64,000 bases of DNA from Megalobrama amblycephala (lineage: Eukaryota > Chordata > Actinopteri > Cypriniformes > Xenocyprididae), in contig NC_063045.1 in the NCBI RefSeq assembly GCF_018812025.1, positions 13,885,112 through 13,949,111 on the forward strand. Reading direction: 5' to 3'. Positions 43,533 to 56,932 of this stretch are shown here, piece by piece. The notes beneath the pieces were generated by a model that was given only the letters and a program-made list of their open reading frames with translations, did no database searches and was not told the origin of the DNA. The position numbers were made by a program, and so were the translations under genes. The stretch's first letter is position 1; every line of letters starts with the position of its first letter.

Positions 43533-44092
43533 CTAAGAAACAGAACCGCGTGAGAGTGTTAATAATAAATTCAGAACAAAATATTTACAAAAAATAGTAT
43601 TTATAAGAAATTTGATTCATGAAGGATGCATTTAATTTACCAAAAGTGACAGTAAAGACATTTATAATGCTACAAAAGATTTCTATTTCCAATAAAAGTA
43701 AATAGAAATGAAGAATCCTGCATTTCTACAACTATTTTCTACATTGATAAGACATTTCTTGAGAACAAATCCAAGACTCAAACTTGGTGAAACAGCAACT
43801 TTGTTTATTAAAAAATTAGTTTAGATAATTAAGAAAATTCTGTCATCATTTACTCACCCTCATTTCATTTCAAACCTGCATGTCTTTTTTTTTCCTTTTA
43901 GTGCTTGACAACTGGTCACTTCTGTTTTATTTGTTTGGAAAAGAGCAGCATGAACCTTCTTCACGGTTTCTTATTTTGTATTCCAAAGTCAGGAAATGAG
44001 TAAATAATGACAGAAATTTAAAATGCCTAATGTTATTGTAGCTACTGTGTGAGCTGTTTTCACTCATTGAAAGATGGAGAGGTGGCACTCAC

Positions 44093-44183
44093 TTCCACAG
44101 AAGCCCCCCTCTGTGATCTCCTCTTCATAGACGTCTGTAAAGCCCCTTCCTGCGTTTAATTTGGCCAGTCTGCCTTCAATGAA
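44093..44183 (-). CDS. dennd1b: dennd1b exon: FIEGRLAKLN, end of dDENN
   Basis: Acceptor atggcggcag, then FIEGRLAKLNAGRGFTDVYE and EEITEGGFCG, leaving in phase 1 at GGAA/gtgagt. The sequence matches FIDGRLDLLNSGEGFSDVFE of DENND1A. It completes the dDENN domain, part of the Rab35-binding exchange module. Confidence 0.94.
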
Positions 44184-45813
44184 CTGCCGCCATAAATTAA
44201 AGTATCACAGGTTATTAAGGAAGAAGGGGGATGGAGAACAACACCAAAACAATTCCATCTAGTCTGCTCCAGACGTGGTCACTGTGTGTAATTTACATCA
44301 GGTGATGGATTAACATGGCAGAGGAGAATGTTGTGTGAGCAATGCCTTTTGGGAAGTTTAATTTCCTCTCTTGTCACGTAGAGGACATAAAAGGGATCTA
44401 ATAAATATGCCCATTAAAACTAGGCCTATGACATTTTATTTTCAGAAGTATGAAAATAAAATTGATTTGAAAATATTTATATGTTTACAAGTATAACAAA
44501 TATAATAATAGATAACTAAATTTTAAAAAATATTTTCTGAATACATAACATCCAATCAAACGTCAATCTAGATTTTGTTTTTATGTCAATGTCTCGCAAA
44601 GATTGTTTTGGAAGGATGTGGAAACTTATATTTTAAATAAAAGAAATGAACATAATAAATATACTACAGATAAATAATAAAGATATTATGTAAAGGAATA
44701 TTGATAAAACATATGTAAAGATATTAAAGCATGATGCATCATAGAGTTAATAATTTTGCTGGAAAAATAACTTAAATAAAAAAAACAAAATATGGGTTCT
44801 TTGTAAACTATAATTTTATATAAAATTCGACTTTTATTCATATCTACTTTATGTTCTGGTCCATAATCTCAAAAACAAAGCTAAAAGACATTAAAAAATA
44901 TAATTGTTCTGCAGTTTACGGAAGTTTATTTACTCTTCCAACATTAATGTTATTAAAGTTATTAATGTGACAATTTTTATGTTGTTATAGGATTAAATAA
45001 TAACATCTAATAAAAGGTACCAGAAAAATGCTTGTATTTATGCATCTTTTTATATATATTATGTACTCATATAAAATGTATAAATTAGCACATGGCATAT
45101 TTCACTTATTTTATATAACGCATATAAAATATTCTTGAAATGCTTGCATATATACTCATTTAGAAGTGTATGAAAATATGAGTTGTTTCCACATCTTTTC
45201 AGTCAATGTTACCTTGAAGTTGTTCATTGTTATCTGCGGTTGTGCGCACACTCTTCGCTCACAAAAATTGTGAAGTCAAAGCGCACTTTTGCCAACGCTT
45301 CAATTAAGTCAGTCTTGTTGTGCGCAACCGAAGCAAACATTGATCATTACTAAACAAGTTACATGATTTTAGGAAACATGTTTGTAATAGCAAAATATAG
45401 TTACACGTTAAGGGTTAGGAGTTTAACTTAAGTAGAGCAATAAATCAGATGAGCTTCTTGATTTCTGCGCAAGTGCTTTCAACCACTAAGTAGAAAACAT
45501 TCATTTTAATGGGACCACTGGAGTAACAGTAGGCCAGAACAGGTCTCAGGTGTCCCAGTAACAGGGTGAGGACATCTCTAGGGGTCAGCACCTTTCATTG
45601 GACTCTGCTACAGGGTAACTTCATTACAATCTCTTTAATGAGTGATGAGACCACAGGGTTCAGCCTCAGACACCCAATTAGAGCATGTGATCAGGTCAAA
45701 TTAACACCTATCCAAAACCTCATCCTTCAGTATTGTGTTACAGACACACTCTCGTCCCATTAATTGGACACTGCTCCTACCTATCTGCTTGTTTAGGGGA
45801 TATTTCAAGGCTG

Positions 45814-47124
45814 GTATCTAATAGAGCTGGGTATTGACAAATTTCATGATTCGATTTGATTTTGATTCACAAGCGTTCATTATCAGTTCATTTTAATTAT
45901 ATATCAGATACAGTACCATCAATTTTTCTTAAGGAAAAAAAAATCTCTCTTAACTAATGCTGTAAACTATACAGGGTACCCTTTAAACTGGTACAATACT
46001 ATAATGTTAACAGTTTTAGCAGGTTAAGTAAAAAAAAATATATTATATGTGTAATATAGTGCACACATATTCAGCACAATGCTCCTCTATAGAGTTTTCA
46101 GCGAAATATTGAGCTATGGACATTGAATGGCTTTTCTGAGGTAAATGTTACTTGACATTGTTTACTGTTTTATTGACGTCTTTCCATGGTTGAAAGGAAT
46201 ACAATCTGATTGAGCAATTACATGATACATTTTGGTAATTTGTAATATACCTTTCAACATACCTTCTGATGTTCATTCATGTTTATTTCATGCTATAACT
46301 AGCAGTAAAGAGGAAGAGATGATTCATTCAAGTGGCAGCAGTGATCTGTCACGGCACATTAAATAGCATTTTATTACATAAAAGAGACTGAATTTGAAAG
46401 CTAAGCGAAACTTTGTTTCGTTGCGATTAATTGGGATAGCAGGTGTGCTACAATTAATGTTTAGCAGGGCTGTCATTACATGATGTGGCCGATTAATCTA
46501 ATTAATCGCACATCAAATTTGGGTGAGAAATTACTCCCAAAAGATCATTTAAAGTCATTATTGTGTAAAGCATCAAATAGACATTACAAAAAGTAGCTTC
46601 ACCAAGAAATATTTGATTCAACATTGAATTTATTACACATACTCTTTCGGATCATTAAGTTGAGTAAATAAAGACTGAATTTTCATTTTTGGGTGAACTA
46701 TACCTTTAATGTTTTTTTATTACAATTTTTTTTTTTTTTATGAAATTATACTCTCAAGTAAGAAACTAAAGCTGCCAGTAGGTGGCGGTAAATGTCTTCA
46801 TGATTAAGACATTGATTGATTGATTCATTCATTCATTCGATTCACCGGATTGATTCAAAACGCGGATTCAGAAATGACGCAGGTCAGATGACCTACGTAG
46901 GTCTGGGGGCGGGGCTAGTGTGTTAAATGCGTTAATTTTAATGTGTTATTTTTCACCATAATTAATTAATCTAATTAACTCTTTAAATTAGCCCTAATGT
47001 TTAGTGAAGTTTTTTCCCACACATCAACTGAAAAGAGCATAGATTAAAAGATCGATTCTTGGAATTTAAGTTCTTCAAAATAAGAATCAATTGAAATTGA
47101 GAAATCACCAGCACTATTATCTAA
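45814..47124. mobile_element. hAT element, older copy with a nested insertion
   Basis: GTATCTAA (45814-45821) and TTATCTAA (47117-47124) are a 7-of-8 target duplication. The unit starts TAGAGCTGGGTATTG and ends CACCAGCACTA. Its interior (TTCATGATTCGATTTGATT, AAATCTCTCTTAACTAATGC, TGTTTACTGTTTTATTGACG) parallels the element at 30616-31577 in order, so they are one family. Removing the nested element leaves about 755 bp. Confidence 0.82.
46457..47004. mobile_element. Nested hAT element with perfect 8-bp target duplication
   Basis: ATGTTTAG at 46457-46464 and 46997-47004 flanks a 532-bp unit starting CAGGGCTGTCATTAC and ending TTAGCCCTA. It also holds the right end of a TTAA foldback MITE (46655-46706). 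No coding capacity. Confidence 0.88.
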
Positions 47125-47339
47125 GAACAAACACTTGATGATGGAGTTGGTGACATCTCTTTATTTTATAATGTTACATTAACACTGCAAAAATGTTGCA
47201 AAATGCATGTTAAGGGTAAATCCATTGTAAGCTAGAATATATAATAATAGATCTGTGATCTTCACATTTAATTATGACATGAACAAAAGGCATCATCACT
47301 AGCTAGGAAAATGTTTCCAAGCAACTAAATTTGCTGAAC

Positions 47340-47820
47340 GCAATTATGCCGCATTGAGAAAAAAACAAAACAAAAGCGCTGCGTCTGAAGGTGTCGAGGG
47401 GGTAGTGATGAGAGTCTGGAGGAAGAACCAGTTAACCGGACCCGTGCAGACAGGGAGATGGGGAGATGCCAGAGTGCTCCGAGCTCTCTCTTGTTGGCAG
47501 GGTGATCGTGAGTTAGCATCGGGCACTGGAAGACGTGGAGGTGGGGGGGGGAGTTAAGATACAGAAAGCAGGTCGTCGTTGACAGACTACCCCCGCAATC
47601 TCTTGGCAGCTAGCCTCCACTCGTTTCTAGGCAGGGCCGGCCTCCAAGCGGATGTGGTTCATGGTCAGAACGGGGCACTGTGGTGCTGGCCTTCTGCAGT
47701 ACGGCCAAGTTGGAGATAAGGCCTCTCCCGGAGCTACTGCACGGGCGGGAGGTGAAGATGTCTTTGAACTCCTGGTCACTATCTGGGTTTTGGAGGGAAC
47801 GTTATGTGGATGGTGCATCA
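47340..47820. other. Unassigned GC-rich island in a dennd1b intron
   Basis: Markedly GC-rich relative to the intron, with frames on both strands ending in low-complexity glycine runs. No domain or splice pair convincing. Candidate conserved non-coding element. Confidence 0.25.
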
Positions 47821-48117
47821 AGTCGGAGATTGTGATTAAATGCGCAACTGCTCGTTCCGGGTATAAATTAAGACTTTAGCGGAGGGGGAAGGAAAAAGGC
47901 TCGATATCATGGCTAAAAATAGAGCTGGAGGGAGCGATGGTTCAAGTGTAATACAGACAGTAATCCACTTAGTTCCTAAGAGTTATTGTGCAATATGTTG
48001 AATGAGTATCTATATAAAATTATACACTTGTCAAGTAAAATCACAAATGAGGAACATTACAAATGTGGTTTTGGGTTATTTATGGTTGAGGCATCTCCTC
48101 CATTGTTTCCACATTAC

Positions 48118-48219
48118 CTGCTTGAAGAGTTGCAGGTTCACGGCCATCTCAAGGAAACTTCTCATGGTGCTGGAGCGGTGTGCCACAAAGCTCTTCTCGC
48201 AGAAGGTGATTGGCTCTCC
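48118..48219 (-). CDS. dennd1b: dennd1b exon: GEPITFCEKSFVAHRSS (dDENN)
   Basis: Acceptor cttttccccag, 34 codons in phase 0 (GEPITFCEKSFVAHRSSTMR, SFLEMAVNLQLFKQ), donor AAGCAG/gtaatg. It matches EEPITFCEEAFVSHYRSGAM and LQLFKQ of DENND1A. Part of the dDENN subdomain. Confidence 0.96.
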
Positions 48220-48534
48220 CTGGGGAAAAGAAAGCCAGCTTTAATGACTCTAGAAAGTCCGCTATTGGCTAAAACTCCTGCAAACTGTGCTGCTTCATCC
48301 GAGACTCACAGACAGATGTTTTGTTTGACTGCGCTCACTTGTTTATCATTATCACCCGTTGCAATCAATTACATCATTTCAATTTCTCCCCGAGTCACAT
48401 GAACAGAATACAAATAAAAAGTTGCCAGAAGAGAACTAAGGCTTGTTGGGAGGATACCCTTCGCCTGCATGTGTCAATGGGAAAAGATTTGGAATTTTGT
48501 GGGCTTATAGGGTTGAAAATATTTTTTTATGCAA

Positions 48535-48960
48535 ATCATTTGTAAACCCATCCCTACGTAAATTTTATTGCATTGTCGCATTGAATGAGACTATTTATAC
48601 AAGAATTGTTTAAAGAACAATTTTCACGGAAATGTCTTTTTGTATCTTTTAACTGTTTGTAAAACAAATTGCACTGAACAGTTGCATTTAAGGCAAATAT
48701 TATTCAAGAATGTTTTTGAGAGCAATTCGTTTTGGTTGTTTCTATGCAAAATATTCATAAAACTTTCCAAATGTAAACTGTATTGCATTGTTACATTGAA
48801 CACAAGACTTTTCGTAAAGCTATTCTTATACGAATTGTACTGCATTGTCGCACTGAACCTGACTATTTATGCAAGAATGGTTTTAGGTATAATTTTCACA
48901 GAACTATTTGTAAAACTATTCCAAAGCAAATTGTATTGCATTGTCCCACTGAAGAGTTTA
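48535..48960. repeat. Degenerate tandem repeat (GCATTGTC..ACTGAA units)
   Basis: The motif ATTGCATTGTCNCATTGAA recurs at about 48566, 48782, 48840 and 48930. CTATTTATNCAAGAAT and ATAATTTTCAC/ACAATTTTCAC also recur. Units are diverged and unequal, about 60-270 bp apart. Overlapping + strand frames here are products of the repeat. Confidence 0.6.
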
Positions 48961-50716
48961 TGATGGATGGATGCACTTTCTTGAGCTTCATACTCATTGG
49001 TCCCGTTCACTGCCATTATAAAGTTTGGACGCATCAGGATATTTATTAATATAACTCCGACTGTCTTCATCAGAAAGAAGAAAGTCATTCACACCTAGGA
49101 TGGCTTGAGGGGGAGTACATCTTGTGGTAATTTTCATTTTAAAGTGAACTAATCCTTCAATAATCCATTTTTACAGAAGTTCATTCTGCTTGAGTTTCTC
49201 GAACACAGCTCAAATGGCAAGAAAAGCTAGCATTTCAAGCAACTTTTCTTTTTTGTTCTAATAATAATCCAATTATAAACTTGTATAATTCATTTTCACA
49301 ACAGCCAAGCGGCATGGTTTAAAACCTGTCTGATCTGCGCATTTGTTACCATCGTTCTTGGTGCTTGGGGGTCAATAACAAAAGAGACCCATGAGGTATC
49401 ACACTACAGTGGCCTATATAAGTCCATGATTGCCAACTCTTGCATGGGAGCTAATTATGATTTCCCTGCATTATTTCATTTACAGTGCAGTCAGATGTCG
49501 GCGCTCTGTTAAGACACTGATGGGAAAGCATATGGGCTCCATAAAGCAGAGCGGTACTTCACACAGATGATTCGTTGCAAATTGAGGAACCTCTTTAGAA
49601 ATGCAGCTCACAGAAGATAAGCCATTATCGTAGAACATGACAGTAATGCTGGTGAAATACTGGATGTGTAAAATCAAATACCACCATCACATTTCAGATG
49701 CATGGAGGCTTTCTTCAAAAAGGAATGCTCTGAAATAAAGCATAAATTATTGATTTAATAATAAAATATTGCAACTAATGCAATGTTTTCAACTAAAAAG
49801 CACTGCAATGCTGTCATTTCAAAGACGTAAGGGTGCTTTTTGTCTCTGTAATAACAAAGTGAAATATTAATCAAAATAAAGCAGCACAAAGGCTGATTTT
49901 CAATTGTTCAACTTCTCAGACTCTTAATGAGATAGGGCCGACTGTCAAAAGAGCGACCCATTTTTGAGCTTGTGTTTTAAGGCAAATACGAAGCAAATGA
50001 AAGTGGCGTGACTGAGGGCCTTCTATTTAAAAAAACGAATGAAAACAGTTGTAATTCCATGTAGATTTGCAGACAATGTGCTCAATTGAGGCACCGCTTT
50101 GAAGGCTAAGAGTTGCGCAGACTTGACTTCGAGCATGTGTGTATTTTTTTCTAGCGGCAAAAATACAGTTTGTGCACAACCGCTAAAACATCAATAATGT
50201 ATCTTCGCTCTGTGGGTCTACACAAACCAATTACTCTCTGCCTTGCCAACAAAGATGGCCACATTTGACAAACAGAGAGCACACTTTGTTTTCCTCAACG
50301 CCACTCACGTAACCGGGAGGCACATTTCAGGAGTTTAGAGGGTCTGAGAAGACCACGAAGGGCCTGAGACTTCAAAGAGACAGTCCAGGCTTTTCAACAT
50401 CTGACATTTCGGCTATGCAGACAGGCCCACCTTTCCCTGCACCTGTTTTTCCCTTTCTTTCAGCCTTTCTTTCTCTTGAAATGGTTTTGACTGAAAAAAA
50501 AAAATAGGCCACTTCTTAGTTTAAACATGCTTAAAATAAAATAAATAAAATAAAATAAAATACTCTGATCAAAAAAAAATTGATGTTTAAACCATTTGAC
50601 ATTGACTTTGAAAAAGTATAAAAAAAGTATAAAAAATTAAAAATGAGTAAAATCAACTTATTTGTCACTGACACAAAACAGGCCACTTCTTAGTTTAAGG
50701 TTTATCTGAAACATGT

Positions 50717-51597
50717 TTAAAGGGTCATGAAACCCCAAAACACATTTTTTGTGATATGTACAGATATGTACAGGCTGCACATCGCTGATAACACTAAAAG
50801 CACTCATAAATTTTACCAACAAGTGGAAATTGGTTATTTTTGCGGTTTTCGGAGCAATTTCGTTCTTCCGGGTTGAAAAGCAAAGTCAAAGCAACGTCAC
50901 AGAATGTGAGGTCGAAGCACGTCTTCTGAGTGTGTGATTGGCTGCAGGCATGAATCTACGTCAGCCGGCACGAGCGCCTTTCTGCATTATTCACGAGAAA
51001 GAGCTTGTTCAATCCAATGCCGGAGTACGCATGAGATCGCATTACAGCGTAGAATTCAAACAACATGCAGAGCGAGCATGAGAGCGGTTTCTGTGCGGAT
51101 CGCCGCGGTGAGTTTAACAACGCTCACCACGTGGATCATATAGATCCAGACCGGAGCGAGCGCGTTTCAAGTTTTTATGGACATATTTCATAAACTCTTG
51201 TGCTTAAAACATGGACCAACACAGTGTATGTGCACATATTTAATCACATCGTCTTTGCATTAAATATATGTGCACTGATACAGCCATACGTCTGATCATG
51301 AATGAAATTGAGGTATTATTCTGATACACAGAAGACAATAACGTAGACAGAAAATTCAAAAATGTAACTATGCCTTTATTCTTTCTGTGTTAAACTAATG
51401 TGTGTTATTTATTCAGAGACTGAAGTGCTCTTAAATGTATTGAAAATATTATTAGACCTTTTAAATGTTCTTCTGCGTTTCTCCCTCGTCTGCCCCTCTC
51501 TACGCTCCCACTTTTCCACAGCTTTACACTCCCATTTCTATAGAACTCTGAGGTGTGAACAACTAGGCTAAAACAGGGGGGTTTCATGACACTTTAA
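50717..51597. mobile_element. Non-autonomous piggyBac-like element, 873 bp
   Basis: TTAA at 50717-50720 and 51594-51597. The unit starts AGGGTCATGAAACCCC and ends GGGGGTTTCATGACACT, inverted repeats of about 16 bp with one mismatch. No transposase frame. The TTAA duplication indicates a piggyBac-type element. Sequence differs from the element at 7681, so it is a separate family. Confidence 0.87.
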
Positions 51598-51628
51598 AGT
51601 CTACAAAAATAAAAATAAAATACTGGTG

Positions 51629-51813
<185 letters not shown>

Positions 51814-52121
51814 GATAAATTTGATAAATATATAAACCAATTGACATTGTTGAAACTTGTTGAAAAAGTATAAAAAAAATAAAAATTAATAAAATAATTT
51901 TGAAATGTGATCTTATTCGACACTGACACAAAATAGGACACTTCTTAGTTTAAGGTTTATCTGTAACATGCTTAACGTCTACATAAAATAAAATAAAAAG
52001 CAAAAAAAAAAATAAAAAAAAATGCATAGATATTTATAAATGCATATTTATAAAATAATTAAATTATGTAACAAGATGGTATATGGTGTTGATAAAGTGA
52101 TGATAAGGTGATATTTCTTAC

Positions 52122-52247
52122 AGGTTTATATCTCAGGGCATCCCGATAGGAGCCAAACAGCGCAGCCTGAGCATGCAGAAAGGCCCGAGCCACCCCACTG
52201 CCTGTAGCAGTCGACTGCTTTTTCAGCTTACTCTTCAGACTGGAGAC
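52122..52247 (-). CDS. dennd1b: dennd1b exon: VSSLKSKLKKQSTATGSGVA (start of dDENN)
   Basis: Acceptor cttttag, 42 codons in phase 0, beginning VSSLKSKLKK and containing GVARAFLHAQAALFGSYRDA before LRYKP, donor AAACCT/gtaaga. It matches ISSLKNRLKK and GVARAFLKAQAAFFGSYRNA of DENND1A. It has no matching entry among the longer open frames because the frame closes soon outside the exon. Confidence 0.96.
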
Positions 52248-52739
52248 CTAAAAGAAAGAAAGAGAGAGTTAAATTAACACCTCTGAAATAGGTGGAGGAA
52301 CAGGCAAACCCATTCAGAGTGTGATGTGTCACATTTACAGGTCACCCCCCCACCCTAAAAACCAGAGAAAGAAATAAAGAAAAGCCTTCTATCTCTCAAG
52401 AGCACCTGCTGCTCTGTTAATTGAAGCAATGGTGTTGTGTGCAGGGGTGGGGCCAGAGAGCAAAATGACTTCTCTCTCACCCTTCTCTTTCTTACTAGCT
52501 ACTGTAGACGTACATATACTTTCATTATATACTTTACAATGATCTGCCACTGGTCTGCTTTTAGCTCCTTTTTAAAATGACTCTGATACTGATAAATATC
52601 GAATTTTGAATTAAATGTTTTTTTTTTTGTTTTTTTTTTGTGGGGCTTAAAAAAATGTAAAAGGTAGAAAAAAAGTAATGTCATTAAAAGAGTGAAAAAA
52701 GAGAAGTTTTGCTTTAAATTCTAAGAAATATGTTGTGTA

Positions 52740-53871
52740 CCCAGTGTTGTTACTTTCAAAAATAATGAGTTACAATATTGCGTTACTCCCGGAAAATTTA
52801 ACTAATTGCATTACTTAGTTACTTTTTATGGCAAGTAATGTGTTTTGTTACTTTTGTGTTAGCTTTTCTCACCTGTGCTGGGTAAGCTTGTTTGTTTCTT
52901 AATTAAAAAAACAAACAAATAAACAAAAGTCCTTTTTTAGCTAATGTAAAGGCCCTTTCACACCTTAAGTGAAATAAATAAGCCTCAAGCCCCGCGTATA
53001 CTTCACTTTCTGCGGCCGGACTTGTCCGCGCATCTTTCAAAGCGAGTTCGACACATGCGCAGTACAATTTTTTCTATACTCTTTACCAGACATCGTGTCA
53101 TCAAGCGGACATTCAGCAGGATCGGAGAAGAAAATAGTGCATCCACCATTGCAACATAGTTCAGAAGATACACCAAGAGTTTGCATTTCACTGTTTTTAT
53201 TCATTATGAGAAATAGAGAATCTGTTTTCGTGCAAATGAGATGTTTAAAAGGTTACGTCCGTGTTTACGTTTAGTCGGCGTTCGTACGTAAACATGGAAG
53301 CCTTCACCGAGTTCACTAAGTACGACAATGTTTCAAATTGTTGAATAAAGTTGTTATTTTTGTTTTGTTTTTGCGCACGAAAAGTATTCTCGTCGCTTTA
53401 TAACATTACAGTTGAACTACTGTAGTCACGTTGTCTATTTTAATCATGTTTTTACTACTTTTCTGGACATCAAAAGGTGCAATGACGTTGCTGCCTATGT
53501 GTGGTTCAGAAACCCCCGGATTTCACCAAAAATATCTTAATTTGTGTTCCGAAGATGAACAAAGATCTTACAGGTGTGGAACGACATGAGAGAGAGAAAT
53601 TAATGACAGAAATGTAATTTTTGGGTGAACTAACTCATATTCACACAGCACACACAATGCCTCTGAACTCACTCCTGATTTCTCTAAATATTGGGACAGG
53701 AGAGCAGAGCAAAAAAGGGGAAAACAAAGTAACTTGCGTTACATATTTGAAAAAGTAACTCCGATATTTTGTTGTAAATTTAAAAGCCATGGGTTACATT
53801 ACTCATTACTTGAAAAAAAGTAATCGGATTACGTAACTTGTTACTTGTAATGCGTTACCCCCAACACTGGG
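52740..53871. mobile_element. Long MITE (ACGCGTTACT type) with nested fragments
   Basis: The left end CCCAGTGTTGTTACTTTC and right end AATGCGTTACCCCCAACACT are inverted. Arms share GTTACTTTTTNNGGCAAGTAA-like and AAGTAATCGGATTACGTAAC blocks. A GC-rich insert (about 52.97-53.2 kb) and a TTAA-MITE fragment (53517-53635) lie inside. Class uncertain. Confidence 0.65.
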
Positions 53872-55203
53872 TGTAACCAACATGCAGAAAACAATTTGTT
53901 GTCATGTGACAAGAAAACCATAAAATAGGGAATTAGCGAGAACAAAGGTTTGTTCATGTTGTCATACGTCAAATGGCAAATTAATGTATTAATTAAAATT
54001 AAATAAAAAATATTCTGGAAAAAAAATATTAAAATAGGTTTCATTTATTTGATAATAAAACCACTGGACATTTTAGAGTCATTAAAACTTTTGTTGAAAA
54101 TGGTATAAAAATAATTAAAAACGTATGAAAATGTGATGTGTTACTTATTTGTGATTGACCCATAAGCCAAAAGAAACATGCACACATATTTATAAATGCA
54201 TACTTATTCATAATAACATAACCAAGGAAAAGTATTTGAATTGCATGTCCCCTCCAGATTTTTCCCCATACTCCCAAGCCTTCTGTATTAAAGCATCCAA
54301 GCCTGTCATGAGACACAGCAGTGCACGAACACATGGGGATGAACCATGAAGCGGTGCTTGATCCAGGTAATGTAAGGTTAACCAAATTGATTACATATGC
54401 TGTGGCGCTCATAACCATCTGCTGGCAATTCATTTGCACGCCTGCAATTGACACTGAGCAGCGTGCATATCAATAATCCATTTAGATTGCTTCATTAGGG
54501 AAGATCAAGCAAGGACTATAAACGAGAGCATTTAGGCAGTCCATGGAATACCAAGAGGCAGCTCAGTTTAGGAATGCAGCAAAACCACTTTGGTGAATCG
54601 CCACTGACCTTTTTGAATGTGGAAAGAGGTTTTGCATTCTGGATGTTCACAGAATGTGGCATTCTTCATATAGAACAAGTTTAATTTTTGTTGCCTTTTG
54701 TTCTATTTATCCCTATTGGGACACATCTCTTCTTCACAGTGTCCCTGAGTGGATATGGCTAATACTCAGAAGCATCAAAAAGGAAGTTTAGCGGCGCTAA
54801 ATTAACAAGTGTCATCTCCATATTCACACTGGCTAAGTGCTTTTATGTTTATGTAAAGTTGGCGCCATATTAATATTTCATGTTGATGCGTTGTCTTTTT
54901 TCCCCTCACTTCTCTCGCTCTCCCCAAACAATCCGTTAAACAGTCTTCATTTTTGAAGAATCAAAGAAAGCAAAATGCCACTCACACTCAAGAGAACATT
55001 CACCATACCCAGTGTGCAAATAAGAGGAGATGAAACAAAAGGTTGTGCACAAGAATGTCTTCAATATTTCTGAATTAAATGTAAGCGGAAATATAATGAA
55101 ATCAATTTATACAATATTATTTCATATTTATTACTTACAATTATACATCCTCTCTCTCTCTCTCTCTATCTTAAATTCACATATATTAAATTAATAAATA
55201 TAT
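53872..55203 (-). other. dennd1b intron, mostly unique
   Basis: AT-rich intron with no exon or element I can name. A (CT)n tract lies at 55151-55166. Confidence 0.5.
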
Positions 55204-55448
55204 ATATGAAGACTTCAGATGCAAAAGCCTCTAAGTGCCATCTGAAATGTTCTTCTAAAATGAGCATTTTTATCAAGCTTGTATGTTTATGTTTAGTTAT
55301 TTCACTTGAATTGCAATGAAAATGACCTATTAATTGCCATTAAAGTGAAATTACTGAAACTAAACATACAAGCTTGATAAAAATGCTCATTTTAGAAGAA
55401 AATTTCAGATGGCACTTAGAGGCTTTTGCATTTTAAGTCTTCATATGT
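55204..55448. repeat. Near-perfect foldback (about 105-bp arms)
   Basis: ATATGAAGACTTCAGATGCA at the left mirrors the right end, and the blocks GCAAAAGCCTCTAAGTGCCA, CTTCTAAAATGAGCATTTTT and ATCAAGCTTGTATGTTTA recur inverted with only a few mismatches around a loop of roughly 40 bp. It resembles palindromic cyprinid MITEs (possibly the Angel type; name not certain). Confidence 0.85.
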
Positions 55449-55999
55449 ATTCATTTAATATTATTATTTATTATAATAAATTATTCATATACTAATATTT
55501 ATTTATTTAAATTGGGTGTACATAGAAAAAAAATATACTCTAAAAATCGCAAATCCATATAAAACACACACACACACACTTCAATCATGACAACTCTCGA
55601 AATAGTTTCAGCATGTTACTGAATATGGCAATGTTAACATATTTGGTTTTGATGGACTGTATCTGCGACTCATGCACACACGTTAATGGAACACACACAA
55701 ATATGGAAGATACACAGACGTGCTGTAATATATGCTGTTGCAGTATAAATAGACATACACATATATATATATATTTTATACATAATTTTTTTTTTATAAA
55801 TATATGTGCGTGTATTTTCATTAAAAAAACTAAATGAAGCATTCTCCTACTGTTCATTACAATGCAATTTTTCCTCCTCTGTCAATATTCGATTCATAAA
55901 TCACGTTCACAAATAATGCTGGTGATACACTTCAATTTAATAACTGGGCGGCACAAGCACAGCCAATAATTGATCAGTCAGACTAATTAACTTCTATAC

Positions 56000-56420
56000 T
56001 TTGAGTAACGTTAACGAGATGTGAGCGGGTGGGGCATCAGAGGGGAGCTTAGCTCTACAGGTGATAAACCTATTTGGCAGTGACATTTTTTAGTGTAAAG
56101 TCATTCAGCCTATAATCTGATCAAAGGGAGAGTCCCCCATTGGGTCCAATTATAACTATGGTATTGTAGGAGGTGGGTAGCGAGGAGGGGGGTGGGGGGG
56201 TGGGTGACTTGTGTTGAGTTATGATATTCATAATCTATGCAGAGAGGCCTTTCCACTATAGGTCTTCTCCCCATAGCTGTGATCTTTTCAATTTACATCA
56301 AGCGAGGATGGCTGAGGATGAAAGTGCAGCCTCCGACTCGCTGAGCCCGTCGAGGGCAAACACAGGGCCTCATTAAACTCTACTGCATGGACTCCCCAAC
56401 AGGGTTTGAAGTGCGTCAAG
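56000..56420. other. Unassigned GC-richer island in a dennd1b intron
   Basis: Includes GATGTGAGCGGGTGGGGC, a (G)n-rich run near 56.19 kb and GCGAGGATGGCTGAGGATG. High complexity, no open frame with a domain. Candidate conserved non-coding element. Confidence 0.25.
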
Positions 56421-56608
56421 TAAAGAGCACGGGGTCAGAGGTGGCCCTGAAAACAGATCTCCATTTAACTCACCAGCTGGAGATGATAATTAGCAGGTGC
56501 ATCACTGTCTCCTGCTCTAAAGGATGATACCATGGAGATCTGCTCTGCGGTGGGCTTCTATTATACACCTCGAGTTTCAACAGAACACCACTTCTGAGAT
56601 GCTTGCGC

Positions 56609-56609
56609 G

Positions 56610-56644
<35 letters not shown>
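56609..56644. repeat. (AC)n microsatellite
   Basis: About 17 AC units. The Cys-Val run in the opposite frame is an artefact. Confidence 0.95.
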
Positions 56645-56648
<4 letters not shown>

Positions 56649-56831
56649 CGGTCCCTCCTTGAGAGCTGAACTGTTTATGGTCAAGGGATTTTAATTCATT
56701 GAACTGGACAAGCCGCAGACAGGCACTACACACAGTCATGTCCTCACGCATATATTTTACACTTCTCCCAGATTTATAAATGGAGATCTGATGGATTTTA
56801 CAGCCTAGAGATTTATTTTAAATATATATGC

Positions 56832-56932
<101 letters not shown>

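Larger units (their letters stand above)
44184..48117 (-). other. dennd1b intron with nested hAT elements
   Basis: Mostly AT-rich. Holds a hAT element (45822-47116) interrupted by a second hAT (46465-46996), and a GC-richer stretch at 47.34-47.82 kb of unknown role. 44.4-45.8 kb shows nothing recognisable. Confidence 0.7.
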
